Of a stretch of DNA of 64,000 bases, positions 9,088 through 17,013 are shown piece by piece. A model generated the notes under the pieces. That model was not told the DNA's origin and did not search any database. It saw nothing but the letters and a program-made list of their open reading frames with translations. The translations under genes were made by a program, and so were the position numbers. The DNA is taken from contig JAKOSN010000221.1 of assembly GCA_029777335.1 (NCBI GenBank), positions 1 through 64,000 on the forward strand, in the 5' to 3' direction. How positions within the stretch are numbered: the stretch's first letter is position 1; every line of letters starts with the position of its first letter. Source of the DNA: Planctomycetota bacterium. GTDB taxonomy: Bacteria; Planctomycetota; Planctomycetia; Gemmatales; Gemmataceae.

Positions 9088-9900
9088 ATGAGCAAGACGG
9101 TCGCCGAACCGAGCGCAACTGAGGCTCCGAGCAAGAAGGCGCGCAAGAAGCCCGAGGAGAAGGCTGCGCCCGCAGGACCGCAGGCCCGTGTCCAGGTGCG
9201 CTATGCGCGCACCATGCGTCCCCAGCGCGTCCATTCCTTGATTGTGGAGCAGCCGCGTTCGAAAACACCGCCCTCAGGTCCGGTGGTGGTGATTCGTCCA
9301 GTGATCGCTGGTGCCCTGGTCAGTCCCCCCGAACAACGATTCGACCTGTCCCGCAAGGGTGAACGCATCACCTTTCAGGTGACCCCGCAGGCAACCGGGC
9401 CACTCCCTCGCTCCCGGCTTGAGGTCTTCGCACCGGGGCAGCCGCTCCAGGAGATTCCGCTGAAGATGAAGGTGAGCACCGGACGAGCCGCCTGGTGGAT
9501 GTTGCTCGCCACCGTTGTGCTCCCCTGGTTGCTGTACAAGTTCACCATCGGCTCGTGGACGTTGAATGTCCACACCCTCAAGGACACGATGGCGAACGAG
9601 ATGAAGCGGCAATTTCGAGGTATTCCCGTGCTGGGGGAGGAATACAAGGAGATGCCGCTAGGGTTGGAGAAGTTTAACCTGAGCAAGTGGCTCCCCGATA
9701 TCGTCGGGGACTTCTACGCCTACCTCTCCGATGCCATGTCCAACGATCGCATCCTCCTTTATGTCATCCTGGGCCTGCTGATCCTGACCTTTCTCACCTG
9801 GGTGTTGACCAGGAAAACGAAACGCAAGCGCCAGCATGTGGTGATGCTCAGCGCGAATCCCGCGGAGAACACCTCAGCAATTCCTTTGCAACCAATGTAA
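9088..9900 (+). CDS. Hypothetical membrane protein with basic N-terminal tail
   Basis: 270 residues, family not recognised. The first 35 residues are Lys/Glu/Ala-rich (SKKARKKPEEKAAP). A cytoplasmic-type beta-rich stretch follows (about 70-130), then one membrane segment (WWMLLATVVLPWLLYKF, about 133-150), a loop of about 75 residues, and a second membrane segment (ILLYVILGLLILTFLTWVL, about 228-246) ending in a basic RKTKRKRQ stop-transfer sequence. With two membrane spans, the loop would lie outside the cytoplasm and both ends inside. It stands alone between a hairpin and the next gene. I infer an inner-membrane protein and assign no function. Confidence 0.6.
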   Translation: MSKTVAEPSATEAPSKKARKKPEEKAAPAGPQARVQVRYARTMRPQRVHSLIVEQPRSKTPPSGPVVVIRPVIAGALVSPPEQRFDLSRKGERITFQVTPQATGPLPRSRLEVFAPGQPLQEIPLKMKVSTGRAAWWMLLATVVLPWLLYKFTIGSWTLNVHTLKDTMANEMKRQFRGIPVLGEEYKEMPLGLEKFNLSKWLPDIVGDFYAYLSDAMSNDRILLYVILGLLILTFLTWVLTRKTKRKRQHVVMLSANPAENTSAIPLQPM

Positions 9901-9999
9901 AGACAGAATGTTGTGACCACGACAACAGGGAACGACACGGCCCTGATCCGCTCCCTGTTGTCGTCTCCTCCTACAATGGAAGGAAGAGGAGGGATTGCG

Positions 10000-10404
10000 A
10001 TGGGAACAAACACGACCGAGGATTTGTTGCGCCTCAATCAGCGCCTTCTGGTGAGCATCGCCGAGGGCGACTGGGCCACCTACCAGGAATTGTGCGACCC
10101 TACCCTCACCGCCTTCGAGCCCGAAGCGCTCGGACAGCGCGTGGAAGGGTTGGAGTTCCACCACTTCTATTTTTTGCTGGGCGGGCGCGCCGGCAAACAT
10201 CAGTCGACCATGTGCAACCCCCATGTCCGCCTGATCGGGGATGTGGCTGTGGTAACGTACATTCGCCTCAATCAATCCGTGAGCGCCACCGGAGATCCTG
10301 TCAGCAGTGGCAGTCAGGAGACACGCATCTGGCAGAAAAAGGAGGGGCGTTGGTGGCACGTCCACTTCCATCGAACTGCCCTCCCCCAGCCGGGATCAGA
10401 CTGA
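10000..10404 (+). CDS. CaMKII-association-domain/NTF2-like small protein
   Basis: 134 residues from the ATG at 10000, chosen because GGAGGGA lies 6-8 bases upstream; in-frame starts at 9913 and 9976 are possible but lack this. The sequence (LLRLNQRLLVSIAEGDWATYQEL, GLEFHHFYF, RIWQKKEGRWWHVHFHRT) matches the pattern of the calcium/calmodulin-kinase II association domain, a cone-shaped NTF2-like fold found as stand-alone bacterial proteins. Such proteins usually oligomerise; substrate or ligand is unknown. It precedes the deacetylase gene by 40 bp, so the two may be co-transcribed. Confidence 0.75.
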   Translation: MGTNTTEDLLRLNQRLLVSIAEGDWATYQELCDPTLTAFEPEALGQRVEGLEFHHFYFLLGGRAGKHQSTMCNPHVRLIGDVAVVTYIRLNQSVSATGDPVSSGSQETRIWQKKEGRWWHVHFHRTALPQPGSD

Positions 10405-10444
10405 CAGGAGCTTGGCACTCGGTATCCAGTGAAAGGATCTCGAC

Positions 10445-11236
10445 ATGACGGAGCAGGTGAATCCCGGGGAGAGGCTCGATGTGGTGGCCGTCGCTCCGCA
10501 CCCCGATGATCTGGAGATCATCTGTGGCGGAACGCTGGCGAAGCTGGTCAAACAGGGATACCGGGTGGGAATCATCGATCTGACCACCGGCGAGCCGACC
10601 CCGCGGGGACCGGTGGAGGTGCGGGCACAGGAGGCAGAGGCAGCCCGAGTGCGCCTGGGGGTGCAGGTGCGTCTGAATCTTCAGTTGCCCAACCGCGAAC
10701 TGATGGATTGCCCCGCCAATCGCTATGTCCTGGCAACGGCGCTCCGCCGCTATCGACCGAACATTCTCATCGGTGCGGTGGGACGAACGCCCGCGGCCTC
10801 CCCGGATCATAATCAGGGACATTTGCTTATCGAGGCCTCCCGCTTCTACTCGCAACTCACCAAGTGGAACGATCGGTTCGCTCACACCGAACCCTATCGG
10901 GTGCCACACCTGGTCTACGCTCCCTTTCCGTTCGATGCCGAGCAAAGGCATTTTCACAGCACCTTTGTCATCGACATTAGCGATACGTTTGAACAGAAAC
11001 TGGAAGCGGTGGCCTGCTATCATTCCCAGTTTGATGGCGAGCGCCTGGCCAAGGTGAAGCACTTTATCATGGGCTACAATATTTACACAGGTTCTCGCTG
11101 TGGCTTTGCTTACGGCGAGGCGTTTGCTCTCCCGCACCCCATTGGCGCTTCCGATTTGCACACCCTGGTGATGGGCGGCAAGGGAAGCCCTGCCCCCGTG
11201 CAACTCCCCGGCCAATCGCATCTCCCGATGAACTGA
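10445..11236 (+). CDS. PIG-L family N-acetylglucosaminyl deacetylase, BshB1-like
   Basis: 263 residues. The zinc-binding PHPDD motif is at 18-22 (VAPHPDDLEIICGGTLAKL), with HNQGH further on, and the C-terminus carries SRCGFAYGEAF as in BshB-type proteins. These enzymes remove an acetyl group from GlcNAc-containing small molecules; BshB1 acts on GlcNAc-malate in bacillithiol synthesis. AAAGGA lies upstream of the start. No bshA or bshC is present in the window, so the bacillithiol assignment rests on resemblance only and another GlcNAc substrate is possible. Confidence 0.8.
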   Translation: MTEQVNPGERLDVVAVAPHPDDLEIICGGTLAKLVKQGYRVGIIDLTTGEPTPRGPVEVRAQEAEAARVRLGVQVRLNLQLPNRELMDCPANRYVLATALRRYRPNILIGAVGRTPAASPDHNQGHLLIEASRFYSQLTKWNDRFAHTEPYRVPHLVYAPFPFDAEQRHFHSTFVIDISDTFEQKLEAVACYHSQFDGERLAKVKHFIMGYNIYTGSRCGFAYGEAFALPHPIGASDLHTLVMGGKGSPAPVQLPGQSHLPMN

Positions 11237-11460
11237 GCGCTGACAGGTGAAGGTCCTCGGCGACCACCAGGGACTTGCTTTCCACTCTTGCCCTGAGAGC
11301 CTGGGAAACATAGAGAGGAGAGGAAGAAAGAATGTGTGGTGGAATCTCAACAAGATAGATAATTTACAACAACTGGGAAGTTTTCACTTGTCTCAATGAT
11401 CCTCTCATTCTAGAACAGGCACCTTGTACGGCGAGTACCTGGCGTGGGTATGATCGGACG

Positions 11461-11499
11461 TACAGAGGTGTCCTGACCTATGAAGGAGGATCCTGCATG
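11461..11499 (+). repeat. Leader repeat, copy 1, with strong ribosome site
   Basis: The 36 bases before the start at 11497 match those before the start at 12358, beginning at tacaga and ending in the identical stretch tgaaggaggatcctgcatg. It contains an almost ideal GGAGG. The 5' leader was therefore copied along with the gene. Confidence 0.7.
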
Positions 11500-12039
11500 C
11501 ACACCTCGTTTGTGATGGTGGCCCTGGCCGCCCTGACGGCTGCGGACCCGGCACAGCCAACCTGGCTGACCGACTACCGTGCCGCGCAGAAGCAGTGTGC
11601 CACACTGAAAAAGCCCATTGCCGTCGTGCTGGGAACTGGTGCCAAGGGATACGAGAAGTTGGTGCGGGAAGGAACGCTCCCGGCCGAGGTATCGAAAGCG
11701 CTTGCTTCAAACTACGTCTGTGTCTACCTCGACACCAGTAGTTCTGAAGGGAAGCAATGGGCCGAAGCGTTCGAGATGTCCAGCGGGCGTGGGCTTGTGA
11801 TCAGTGATCGGACCGGCGACCTGCAGGCCTTCCGTCACGAAGGGGACCTGAACGCTTCCGATCTGGCCGACTATCTGAAGCGGTATGGAGACCCTTCGTA
11901 TGTGGTGCAACGTACGGACAGCGGTTCGCGCACCTCGACCAGTTACTACAACGGCGGTTCTTCCTCCTCCACCACCGGCTCCCCGTCGAGCTATTATCCG
12001 GCGACAGGAGCCTCGGGCTTCAACAACTGCCCGACCTGA
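11497..12039 (+). CDS. Thioredoxin-fold-like exported protein, first of a tandem pair; frame continues past UGA
   Basis: 180 residues to the TGA at 12037-12039. A short N-terminal hydrophobic segment (MHTSFVMVALAALTAAD) resembles a signal peptide. The body (PTWLTDYRAAQ, KPIAVVLGTGAKGYEKL, NYVCVYLDT, GRGLVISDRTG, LQAFRHEGDL) resembles thioredoxin-fold proteins but lacks the usual CxxC after the first strand. It is a clear paralogue of the next gene, with a Ser/Gly/Tyr-rich tail. After the TGA the same frame stays open for 12 codons (GGGSSGGGRRGR) to a TAA at 12076-12078. In the paralogue the aligned codon is TGC in a closely similar context. The stop is therefore either a recent nonsense change or a recoded codon. 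Alternatives are discussed under findings. Confidence 0.7.
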   Translation: MHTSFVMVALAALTAADPAQPTWLTDYRAAQKQCATLKKPIAVVLGTGAKGYEKLVREGTLPAEVSKALASNYVCVYLDTSSSEGKQWAEAFEMSSGRGLVISDRTGDLQAFRHEGDLNASDLADYLKRYGDPSYVVQRTDSGSRTSTSYYNGGSSSSTTGSPSSYYPATGASGFNNCPT

Positions 12040-12101
12040 GGGGGCGGTTCTTCGGGAGGCGGTCGCCGGGGTCGCTAAGCACCCCTTTATCCCGATGAAT
12101 C

Positions 12102-12143
12102 GGCGGTGAACCGGAACTCTTTCGCGATGTACGGTTCACCGCC
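12102..12143 (+). terminator. Hairpin after the first thioredoxin-fold gene
   Basis: A perfect 12-bp stem (12102-12113 with 12132-12143, 18-nt loop) lies 24 bp after the TAA that closes the extended frame. It would separate transcription of the two paralogues. Between it and the second gene lies about 200 bp containing an AT-rich dyad and the second leader copy. Confidence 0.6.
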
Positions 12144-12239
12144 CACCACTCGCCCCCTTTTTCTTCTCTCTCCTTCCCTCCTCCGGCACGAGTTTCCGAG
12201 GTCGACAGCGCCCGCCCGTTGCCACGATTTACTTTCCTG

Positions 12240-12256
12240 AAGTTAAAATTTAACTT
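12240..12256. promoter_or_regulatory. AT-rich perfect dyad upstream of second paralogue
   Basis: AAGTTAAA and TTTAACTT (12240-12247 and 12249-12256) flank a single A. The 17-bp all-but-AT palindrome stands out in GC-rich DNA, 102 bp before the start at 12358, and is a possible repressor site. The first paralogue has an AT-rich stretch in a similar place but no such dyad. Confidence 0.4.
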
Positions 12257-12319
12257 GTCGCAACAATTGAGAAGACCTACACCAAAAGGATAAGCCCAAC
12301 CTCCACGGATGGGCAAATG

Positions 12320-12360
12320 TACAGAAGGTGTCTCGAACCTTTGAAGGAGGATCCTGCATG
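12320..12360 (+). repeat. Leader repeat, copy 2, with strong ribosome site
   Basis: Second copy of the leader found at 11461-11499, with one or two base insertions in its 5' half and an identical 19-base 3' end including GGAGG and the start codon. Confidence 0.7.
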
Positions 12361-13035
12361 TACACCTCATTTGCCGTGGTCGCTCTTGGTGCCTTTCTGG
12401 CTGCCGAACCGACTGCTCAACCGACCTGGTTGACCGACTATCGCACCGCTCAGCAGCAATCGGCTTCCGCCGGCAAGCCAATCGCCGTGGTGCTGGGAAA
12501 CGGGGCCAAGGGGTATCAGACCCTGGCTCAAGAAGCAACGTTGCCCGGAACGGTCAATCAAACGCTGGCTTCCGGTTACATCTGCGTGTACCTCGACACT
12601 ACCACCCCCGAGGGGAAGAAACTCGCCGACGCGTTCCAGATGCCGAGCGGACGAGGGCTGGTTATCAGTGATCGCACTGGTCAGATGCAGGCGTTTCGCC
12701 ACGAGGGGACGCTTCCTGCCAATGATCTGAACTCTTATCTGCGTCGCTACCAGGACCCCAATCGCGCTCTGACCCGCACGGAGACGGCCCAGACCACCAC
12801 GCGTAGTTTCTATGAGGCGGAAGAGGACAAGAAGCCCGAAGACAAGAAGCCAGGGGACAAGAAGCCCGAGGACAAAAAGCCGGCGCCCAAACCGACCACG
12901 ACCGCGGTCGTGATTGGCTGTTGTGCTCCGGTCACCTGCTGCTCCTCGGTGGTGTACTCCTACACCGGCTGTGGGAAGTCGAGGAAGTGCGGGGGCGGCG
13001 GATGCTCGACCCGAGGCCGTCGTGGCTGCCGTTAA
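12358..13035 (+). CDS. Thioredoxin-fold-like exported protein with charged repeats and Cys-rich tail
   Basis: 225 residues from the ATG at 12358, set by the GGAGG leader. The first 140 residues parallel the upstream paralogue (PTWLTDYRTAQ, KPIAVVLGNGAKGY, YICVYLDT, GRGLVISDRTGQMQAFRHEG). Then come four copies of a KKPEDKKPGD-type pentapeptide repeat (about 158-180), encoded by near-identical 15-bp DNA units, and a tail with eight cysteines (GCCAP, TCCSS, TGCGK, KCGGGGC, GCR). The short hydrophobic N-terminus suggests export. A cysteine-rich C-terminus with a Gly/Arg end could bind metal, form disulfides or anchor the protein. Family not recognised beyond the fold-like pattern. Confidence 0.75.
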   Translation: MYTSFAVVALGAFLAAEPTAQPTWLTDYRTAQQQSASAGKPIAVVLGNGAKGYQTLAQEATLPGTVNQTLASGYICVYLDTTTPEGKKLADAFQMPSGRGLVISDRTGQMQAFRHEGTLPANDLNSYLRRYQDPNRALTRTETAQTTTRSFYEAEEDKKPEDKKPGDKKPEDKKPAPKPTTTAVVIGCCAPVTCCSSVVYSYTGCGKSRKCGGGGCSTRGRRGCR

Positions 13036-13065
13036 CTCCGAGTTTGCTCACCCAGTGATACGAAT

Positions 13066-13095
13066 CGAACGCCGGGGACTCCTTCCCGGCGTTCG
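13066..13095 (+). terminator. Hairpin after the Cys-rich protein gene
   Basis: Perfect 11-bp GC-rich stem (13066-13076 with 13085-13095, 8-nt loop) 30 bp after the stop codon at 13033-13035. A weakly T-rich stretch follows. Confidence 0.65.
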
Positions 13096-13197
13096 CTCAT
13101 TTCCCGTCTCTCCCAGTAAACTCATCTTGGCAAGCAACTGTCCGATCTGGACAATGCGGATGCTTGAACCCTGGACCGATTCGGGAGTGAGTAACTG

Positions 13198-15132
13198 ATG
13201 CGCGGGCAAGAACTGCTGTCCCGACTTCGCGAAGAGATCGTGATTGGTGATGGCGCGCTTGGGACGATGATCAGCGAGCGCGGGATCGGTCGGGAGGTCT
13301 GCTACGAACGCCTCAATCTCACCCATCCGGAATTTATCAAGGATATTCACGCGGCGTACGTTGCGGCCGGCTCGCAGGTGATCGAAACGAATACCTTCGG
13401 CGCCAACCGCACCAAGTTGGCCCTTGGTCCTGGGGCCCACGCCGCAACGCAGTCCGCGCAGGAGGTGAGCGCGATCAACCACGCCGGCGTAGCGCTGGCG
13501 CGAGCGGTCGCCGGGAGCAACGTTTACCTCGCCGGCTCGGTCGGCCCCCTCCAGGAGCGCAGCGGCCCGCATACCTCCCCTCCCCTCACCGACGACGAGA
13601 TTCGCTCCATCTTCAAGGAACAGATTCTCGCGCTGGCCAATGCAGGCGTCGATCTGCTGATGCTGGAGACCTTCAGCGAACTCCCACAGTTGCTGCTTGC
13701 CCTGGAGGTCGCCAAGCAGAACACCGATCTGCCGGTAATCTGCCAGATGGCGTTTCATGAACGCGGCCACACCTACACCGGCGTTCATGTCAACACCGCC
13801 GTCGAAGCGCTGATTCGTGGCGGGGCCGATGTGGTTGGGGCGAACTGCGGTCGCGGCGTCCGTTGTGTCATGGCCGCCGTCGAGGCGATGACGAGCCGGG
13901 GCGAATGGCTGGTGAGCGCCTTCCCCAATGCCGGACTCCCGGAATATGTCGAGGGCCGCTATCTCTTCGGGGCCCCCCTGCCCTATCTGCTGGAGAGCGC
14001 AGCGAAGATGGGGGAGCAGGGGGTGAACCTGATTGGGGGCTGCTGTGGCACCACCCCCGAGTATATCCGGCGCATCTCCGAACGCCTCAAAGGCCGCCAT
14101 CCCGCGCCACGCAGCATTCGCGTCCCGAGCGAGCCTCCCGTGGCAACCCCCCTCCCCGCGCCGCTTGAACTGGAGGCGATTCCGCCTGCCGGGTCGATTC
14201 TCGATCGGCTTTCCGAGCCACCCTCGACAGGTCCCCGTCGGCCCCTGATCGTCGTGGAACTCGATCCGCCTCACGACCTTCGCTACGAACCGATTGTTCG
14301 CCGTGCTCAGCAGCTGCGCGATATGGGGGTCGATGCCATCACCATGGCGGACAACCCGGTGGCGACCCTGCACATGGGCAACATGTCGCTGGCCCAGATC
14401 GTCCAGGCCGAAGCGGATATTCCGGTGATCGTTCATCTCACCTGTCGCGATCACAACTTACTCGGTCTGCAATCGCTGCTGATGTCCGCCCATGTGATGG
14501 GGTTGCACCACCTCCTTGCCCTCACCGGCGATCCGGCCCGCGTGGGAAATCAGCCGGGCGCGACCTCGGTCTACGATCTGAACAGCTTTGGGTTGATCGA
14601 GCTGATTCGCAAGTTCAACCACGGTGTGAATAACGCCGGGCTATCCCTGGGGCGACGCACCCGCTTCACCACCGGCGTCGCGTTCAACCCCAATGGCCGC
14701 AACTTGCTCGGGCAGGTGGCGAAGTTGCGCAAAAAGATTCAGAGCGGGGCGCACTTCGCCATGACCCAGCCAATCTACGATCCGTATCGCTTTGATCAGA
14801 TGCTGGAGGCGACCGCCAGCCTGCGCTCTCTCGATCAACCAGAGCAGCGCTTTCCCATCCTGGTTGGGATCATGCCACTCCTGAGCGAACGGAACGCAGA
14901 ATACCTCCACAACGAGGTGCCCGGGATTGTGCTCAGCGACGAGGTGCGCCAGCGCATGAAGGGGCTGTCGGGGAAAGAGGGCCGACGCATGGGGATCCGG
15001 ATCTCCGAGGAACTTCTGGAGCATATGGGCGAGCGCGCGGATGGTTTCTACTTGATTCCCTCGCAGATTCGCACTGAAATGGCAGTGGAGCTGGTCGCGT
15101 ATTTGAATCAGCGTTTGCCCCGGATGACTTGA
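13198..15132 (+). CDS. Bifunctional homocysteine S-methyltransferase / 5,10-methylenetetrahydrofolate reductase
   Basis: 644 residues. The N-terminal half (about 1-305) is a homocysteine methyltransferase barrel: GDGALGTMISERG, ETNTFGANR, and zinc-binding cysteines in GANCGRG and GGCCGTTPEY. The C-terminal half (about 340-644) is a MetF-type reductase: ITMADNP, LHHLLALTGDPARVG, AMTQPIYDPYRFDQ, LVGIMPLLSERNAEYL. This is the YitJ-type fusion known from Bacillus and others; it would make methyl-THF and use a methyl donor to make methionine, in the cytoplasm. GGGAGTGAG precedes the start. I looked for a SAM riboswitch in the 100 bp upstream and saw none. It is followed by the next gene after 19 bp. 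Confidence 0.9.
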   Translation: MRGQELLSRLREEIVIGDGALGTMISERGIGREVCYERLNLTHPEFIKDIHAAYVAAGSQVIETNTFGANRTKLALGPGAHAATQSAQEVSAINHAGVALARAVAGSNVYLAGSVGPLQERSGPHTSPPLTDDEIRSIFKEQILALANAGVDLLMLETFSELPQLLLALEVAKQNTDLPVICQMAFHERGHTYTGVHVNTAVEALIRGGADVVGANCGRGVRCVMAAVEAMTSRGEWLVSAFPNAGLPEYVEGRYLFGAPLPYLLESAAKMGEQGVNLIGGCCGTTPEYIRRISERLKGRHPAPRSIRVPSEPPVATPLPAPLELEAIPPAGSILDRLSEPPSTGPRRPLIVVELDPPHDLRYEPIVRRAQQLRDMGVDAITMADNPVATLHMGNMSLAQIVQAEADIPVIVHLTCRDHNLLGLQSLLMSAHVMGLHHLLALTGDPARVGNQPGATSVYDLNSFGLIELIRKFNHGVNNAGLSLGRRTRFTTGVAFNPNGRNLLGQVAKLRKKIQSGAHFAMTQPIYDPYRFDQMLEATASLRSLDQPEQRFPILVGIMPLLSERNAEYLHNEVPGIVLSDEVRQRMKGLSGKEGRRMGIRISEELLEHMGERADGFYLIPSQIRTEMAVELVAYLNQRLPRMT

Positions 15133-15151
15133 CACCAGGGATCCCCAACGG

Positions 15152-17011
15152 ATGATGCGAATCGTTCCCCTCGCCATCGTGGTCCTGGGCGGTTTGCTCC
15201 TCTATTGGCAAACCCCAGCGACCGACACCCCACCCTCTGCCCCTGCGCCGTCGCCCCCTGTCCCCGCGCTCCCGGAGTTAACCCGCAGGATTGCTCAACG
15301 CGTCGATCAGGCGGCTACTCAGCTTCCACTCGAGCCCCCCCTGCAGGAACAACTCGATTTCGCCGGCAACCTGACCGCGTGGTTGATCTCCGCCTGTGGA
15401 TTGACTGCCGAGGAGGAGCGCAGCGCCGCGCTGGCCGTACACAAGGAAATACTGGCGACGCACAAAGGACGTCTCAAACAACCCCCTGAAGCGATACAAA
15501 AAGTCTTCGAACGATTGGTCCGGACGATGCCGCCCGCTCTCCGCCCGGAGGTTTTTCGCTTCACCCTGACCATCCTTGACCGCCCCGATCAGGCGGTCTT
15601 CACCAGCGGGGCGGGCCATGTCTACCTGACCCAGGGCTTGCTCGATCAGGTGCACCCCGAGAATCCCCGGGGCGCTGCAATGCTCTCGTTCTTCCTGGCG
15701 CGCGAACTGGGTCATATTGCCCGGGACCATTGCCGCAGAGGCTATCAACTGCAGAAACTCCAGCAGGAGATTGATCGCGGAGTTGCCCTGCATCTGGACC
15801 ATGAGCGGCTCTGTGCCCTGCTCCAAACCTCGCTGGCACCGGTGGGGCAACTGGTCTATTTCCTCTATTCACGCGGCCAACACTACGAGGCGGATCTCTT
15901 TGCTCTGCAATTGTGCCGCAATGCCGGGATCGACGAGAATCGTGCGCTCGATGCCCTTCGCTGGGTCGCGCTTGAACAATATCCCGCCTTGCGCAAGGAA
16001 GGCCAACCGCTCCCTGCTTCCGCCCTCGAACCGAAAGCGCTCCGCTCCTACCTGAGTGGTCAACCCGATCCGCTCCGGCGCTTGCAGCGATTGCAGGAAG
16101 AACGCCTGGGACTGGTGGCCGATCCGAACCTCCATGGCTTGTTTCGCTACGACCGTGCGAGCGGCCAGCTAAGGCGTTGTGAAAAGGGCGAAATCACAGG
16201 AAAAGAGAGGCCGATTCTGTTTGTCCACGGGATGCAGGGAGGGCCGAGGAGTTTCAGCGACTTCCTCACTTTCCTCGGCGAGCAGCAGGCACTCCAGGCG
16301 CGGCCGCTCCTGGTCTTTCTCTACCCCGGGAATGGCAGCCTCACTCGGGGGGGTCGCTTTCTCCAGCGTGAGATCAAACGCGTGCTCGTCGATGCCTCGA
16401 CCACCACGTTTATCTGCCACAGCGCGGGCGGGTTGGTTTTCCGCTTCTATGCCGAGAAACTCGGCGGAGCTTTCTCCCAGGCGTTCCTGCTTGCGACTCC
16501 CCAGGGAGGTTCGCACTGGATTCGCCTGAAATTTCTGCTCGATGCCGCCGAGTTTATCACCCTCCTGAAGCGCGGCTTCCCTGAGGCAATCAGTCTTACG
16601 TTGAGCGAGGGCGCCGGCGATATTGGCCATGATCTCACTCCGGATAGTCTCTTTCTCCGCTATCTGGGGCAGAACAGGCAACTGGCGCGTCGGTATCATC
16701 TTTATTACGGCCGTTGTCTGACTCTCTCGCAGGCGTTGGCGTTAAAAACCGGCCTCGCGCTGGCCAGAACCAGATTGACGACTCACTGTCAGGGCGTGGA
16801 GTCCCCTTTTCTGGCCCGGTGCTATGAACGCCTGCTGAAAGAACTGGTGTTGCCGGATGAGATCCTCGCCGGCGATCTGATCGTGAGCGTGGCCAGTGCC
16901 CAGCTTCCCGGAGCGGGGAGTTTGACCGAGACACGCCACAATCATCAGGAAATCAAGGCGGACGCGGAGGTGATGGAACGAATTGTGGCGCGCCTGATCA
17001 AGCAACCCTGA
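15152..17011 (+). CDS. Degenerate M48 peptidase domain fused to alpha/beta-hydrolase (lipase-like) domain
   Basis: 619 residues with an N-terminal signal or anchor (MMRIVPLAIVVLGGLLLYW) and a Pro-rich linker. Residues about 140-300 resemble a peptidase M48 domain: SGAGHVYLTQGLLD, ARELGHIARDH and HYEADLFALQL. The zinc motif HExxH is altered: R184-E-L-G-H188, so the first zinc ligand is lost while the downstream Glu (E246) remains. Residues about 355-619 form an alpha/beta hydrolase: FVHGMQGGPRSF, nucleophile elbow C-H-S424-A-G-G, probable acid D575 (GDLIVSV) and His in HNH (596-598). A lipase or esterase activity on the outer side of the membrane is plausible; the M48 part may only bind or position substrate. 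It ends 2 bp from the convergent lhr gene. Confidence 0.75.
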   Translation: MMRIVPLAIVVLGGLLLYWQTPATDTPPSAPAPSPPVPALPELTRRIAQRVDQAATQLPLEPPLQEQLDFAGNLTAWLISACGLTAEEERSAALAVHKEILATHKGRLKQPPEAIQKVFERLVRTMPPALRPEVFRFTLTILDRPDQAVFTSGAGHVYLTQGLLDQVHPENPRGAAMLSFFLARELGHIARDHCRRGYQLQKLQQEIDRGVALHLDHERLCALLQTSLAPVGQLVYFLYSRGQHYEADLFALQLCRNAGIDENRALDALRWVALEQYPALRKEGQPLPASALEPKALRSYLSGQPDPLRRLQRLQEERLGLVADPNLHGLFRYDRASGQLRRCEKGEITGKERPILFVHGMQGGPRSFSDFLTFLGEQQALQARPLLVFLYPGNGSLTRGGRFLQREIKRVLVDASTTTFICHSAGGLVFRFYAEKLGGAFSQAFLLATPQGGSHWIRLKFLLDAAEFITLLKRGFPEAISLTLSEGAGDIGHDLTPDSLFLRYLGQNRQLARRYHLYYGRCLTLSQALALKTGLALARTRLTTHCQGVESPFLARCYERLLKELVLPDEILAGDLIVSVASAQLPGAGSLTETRHNHQEIKADAEVMERIVARLIKQP

Positions 17012-17013
17012 GT

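Noticed and set aside
13096-13197. Possible SAM or B12 riboswitch before the methyltransferase/MTHFR gene
   Set aside because: Only about 100 bp is free and no conserved core or set of paired helices of known classes was seen.
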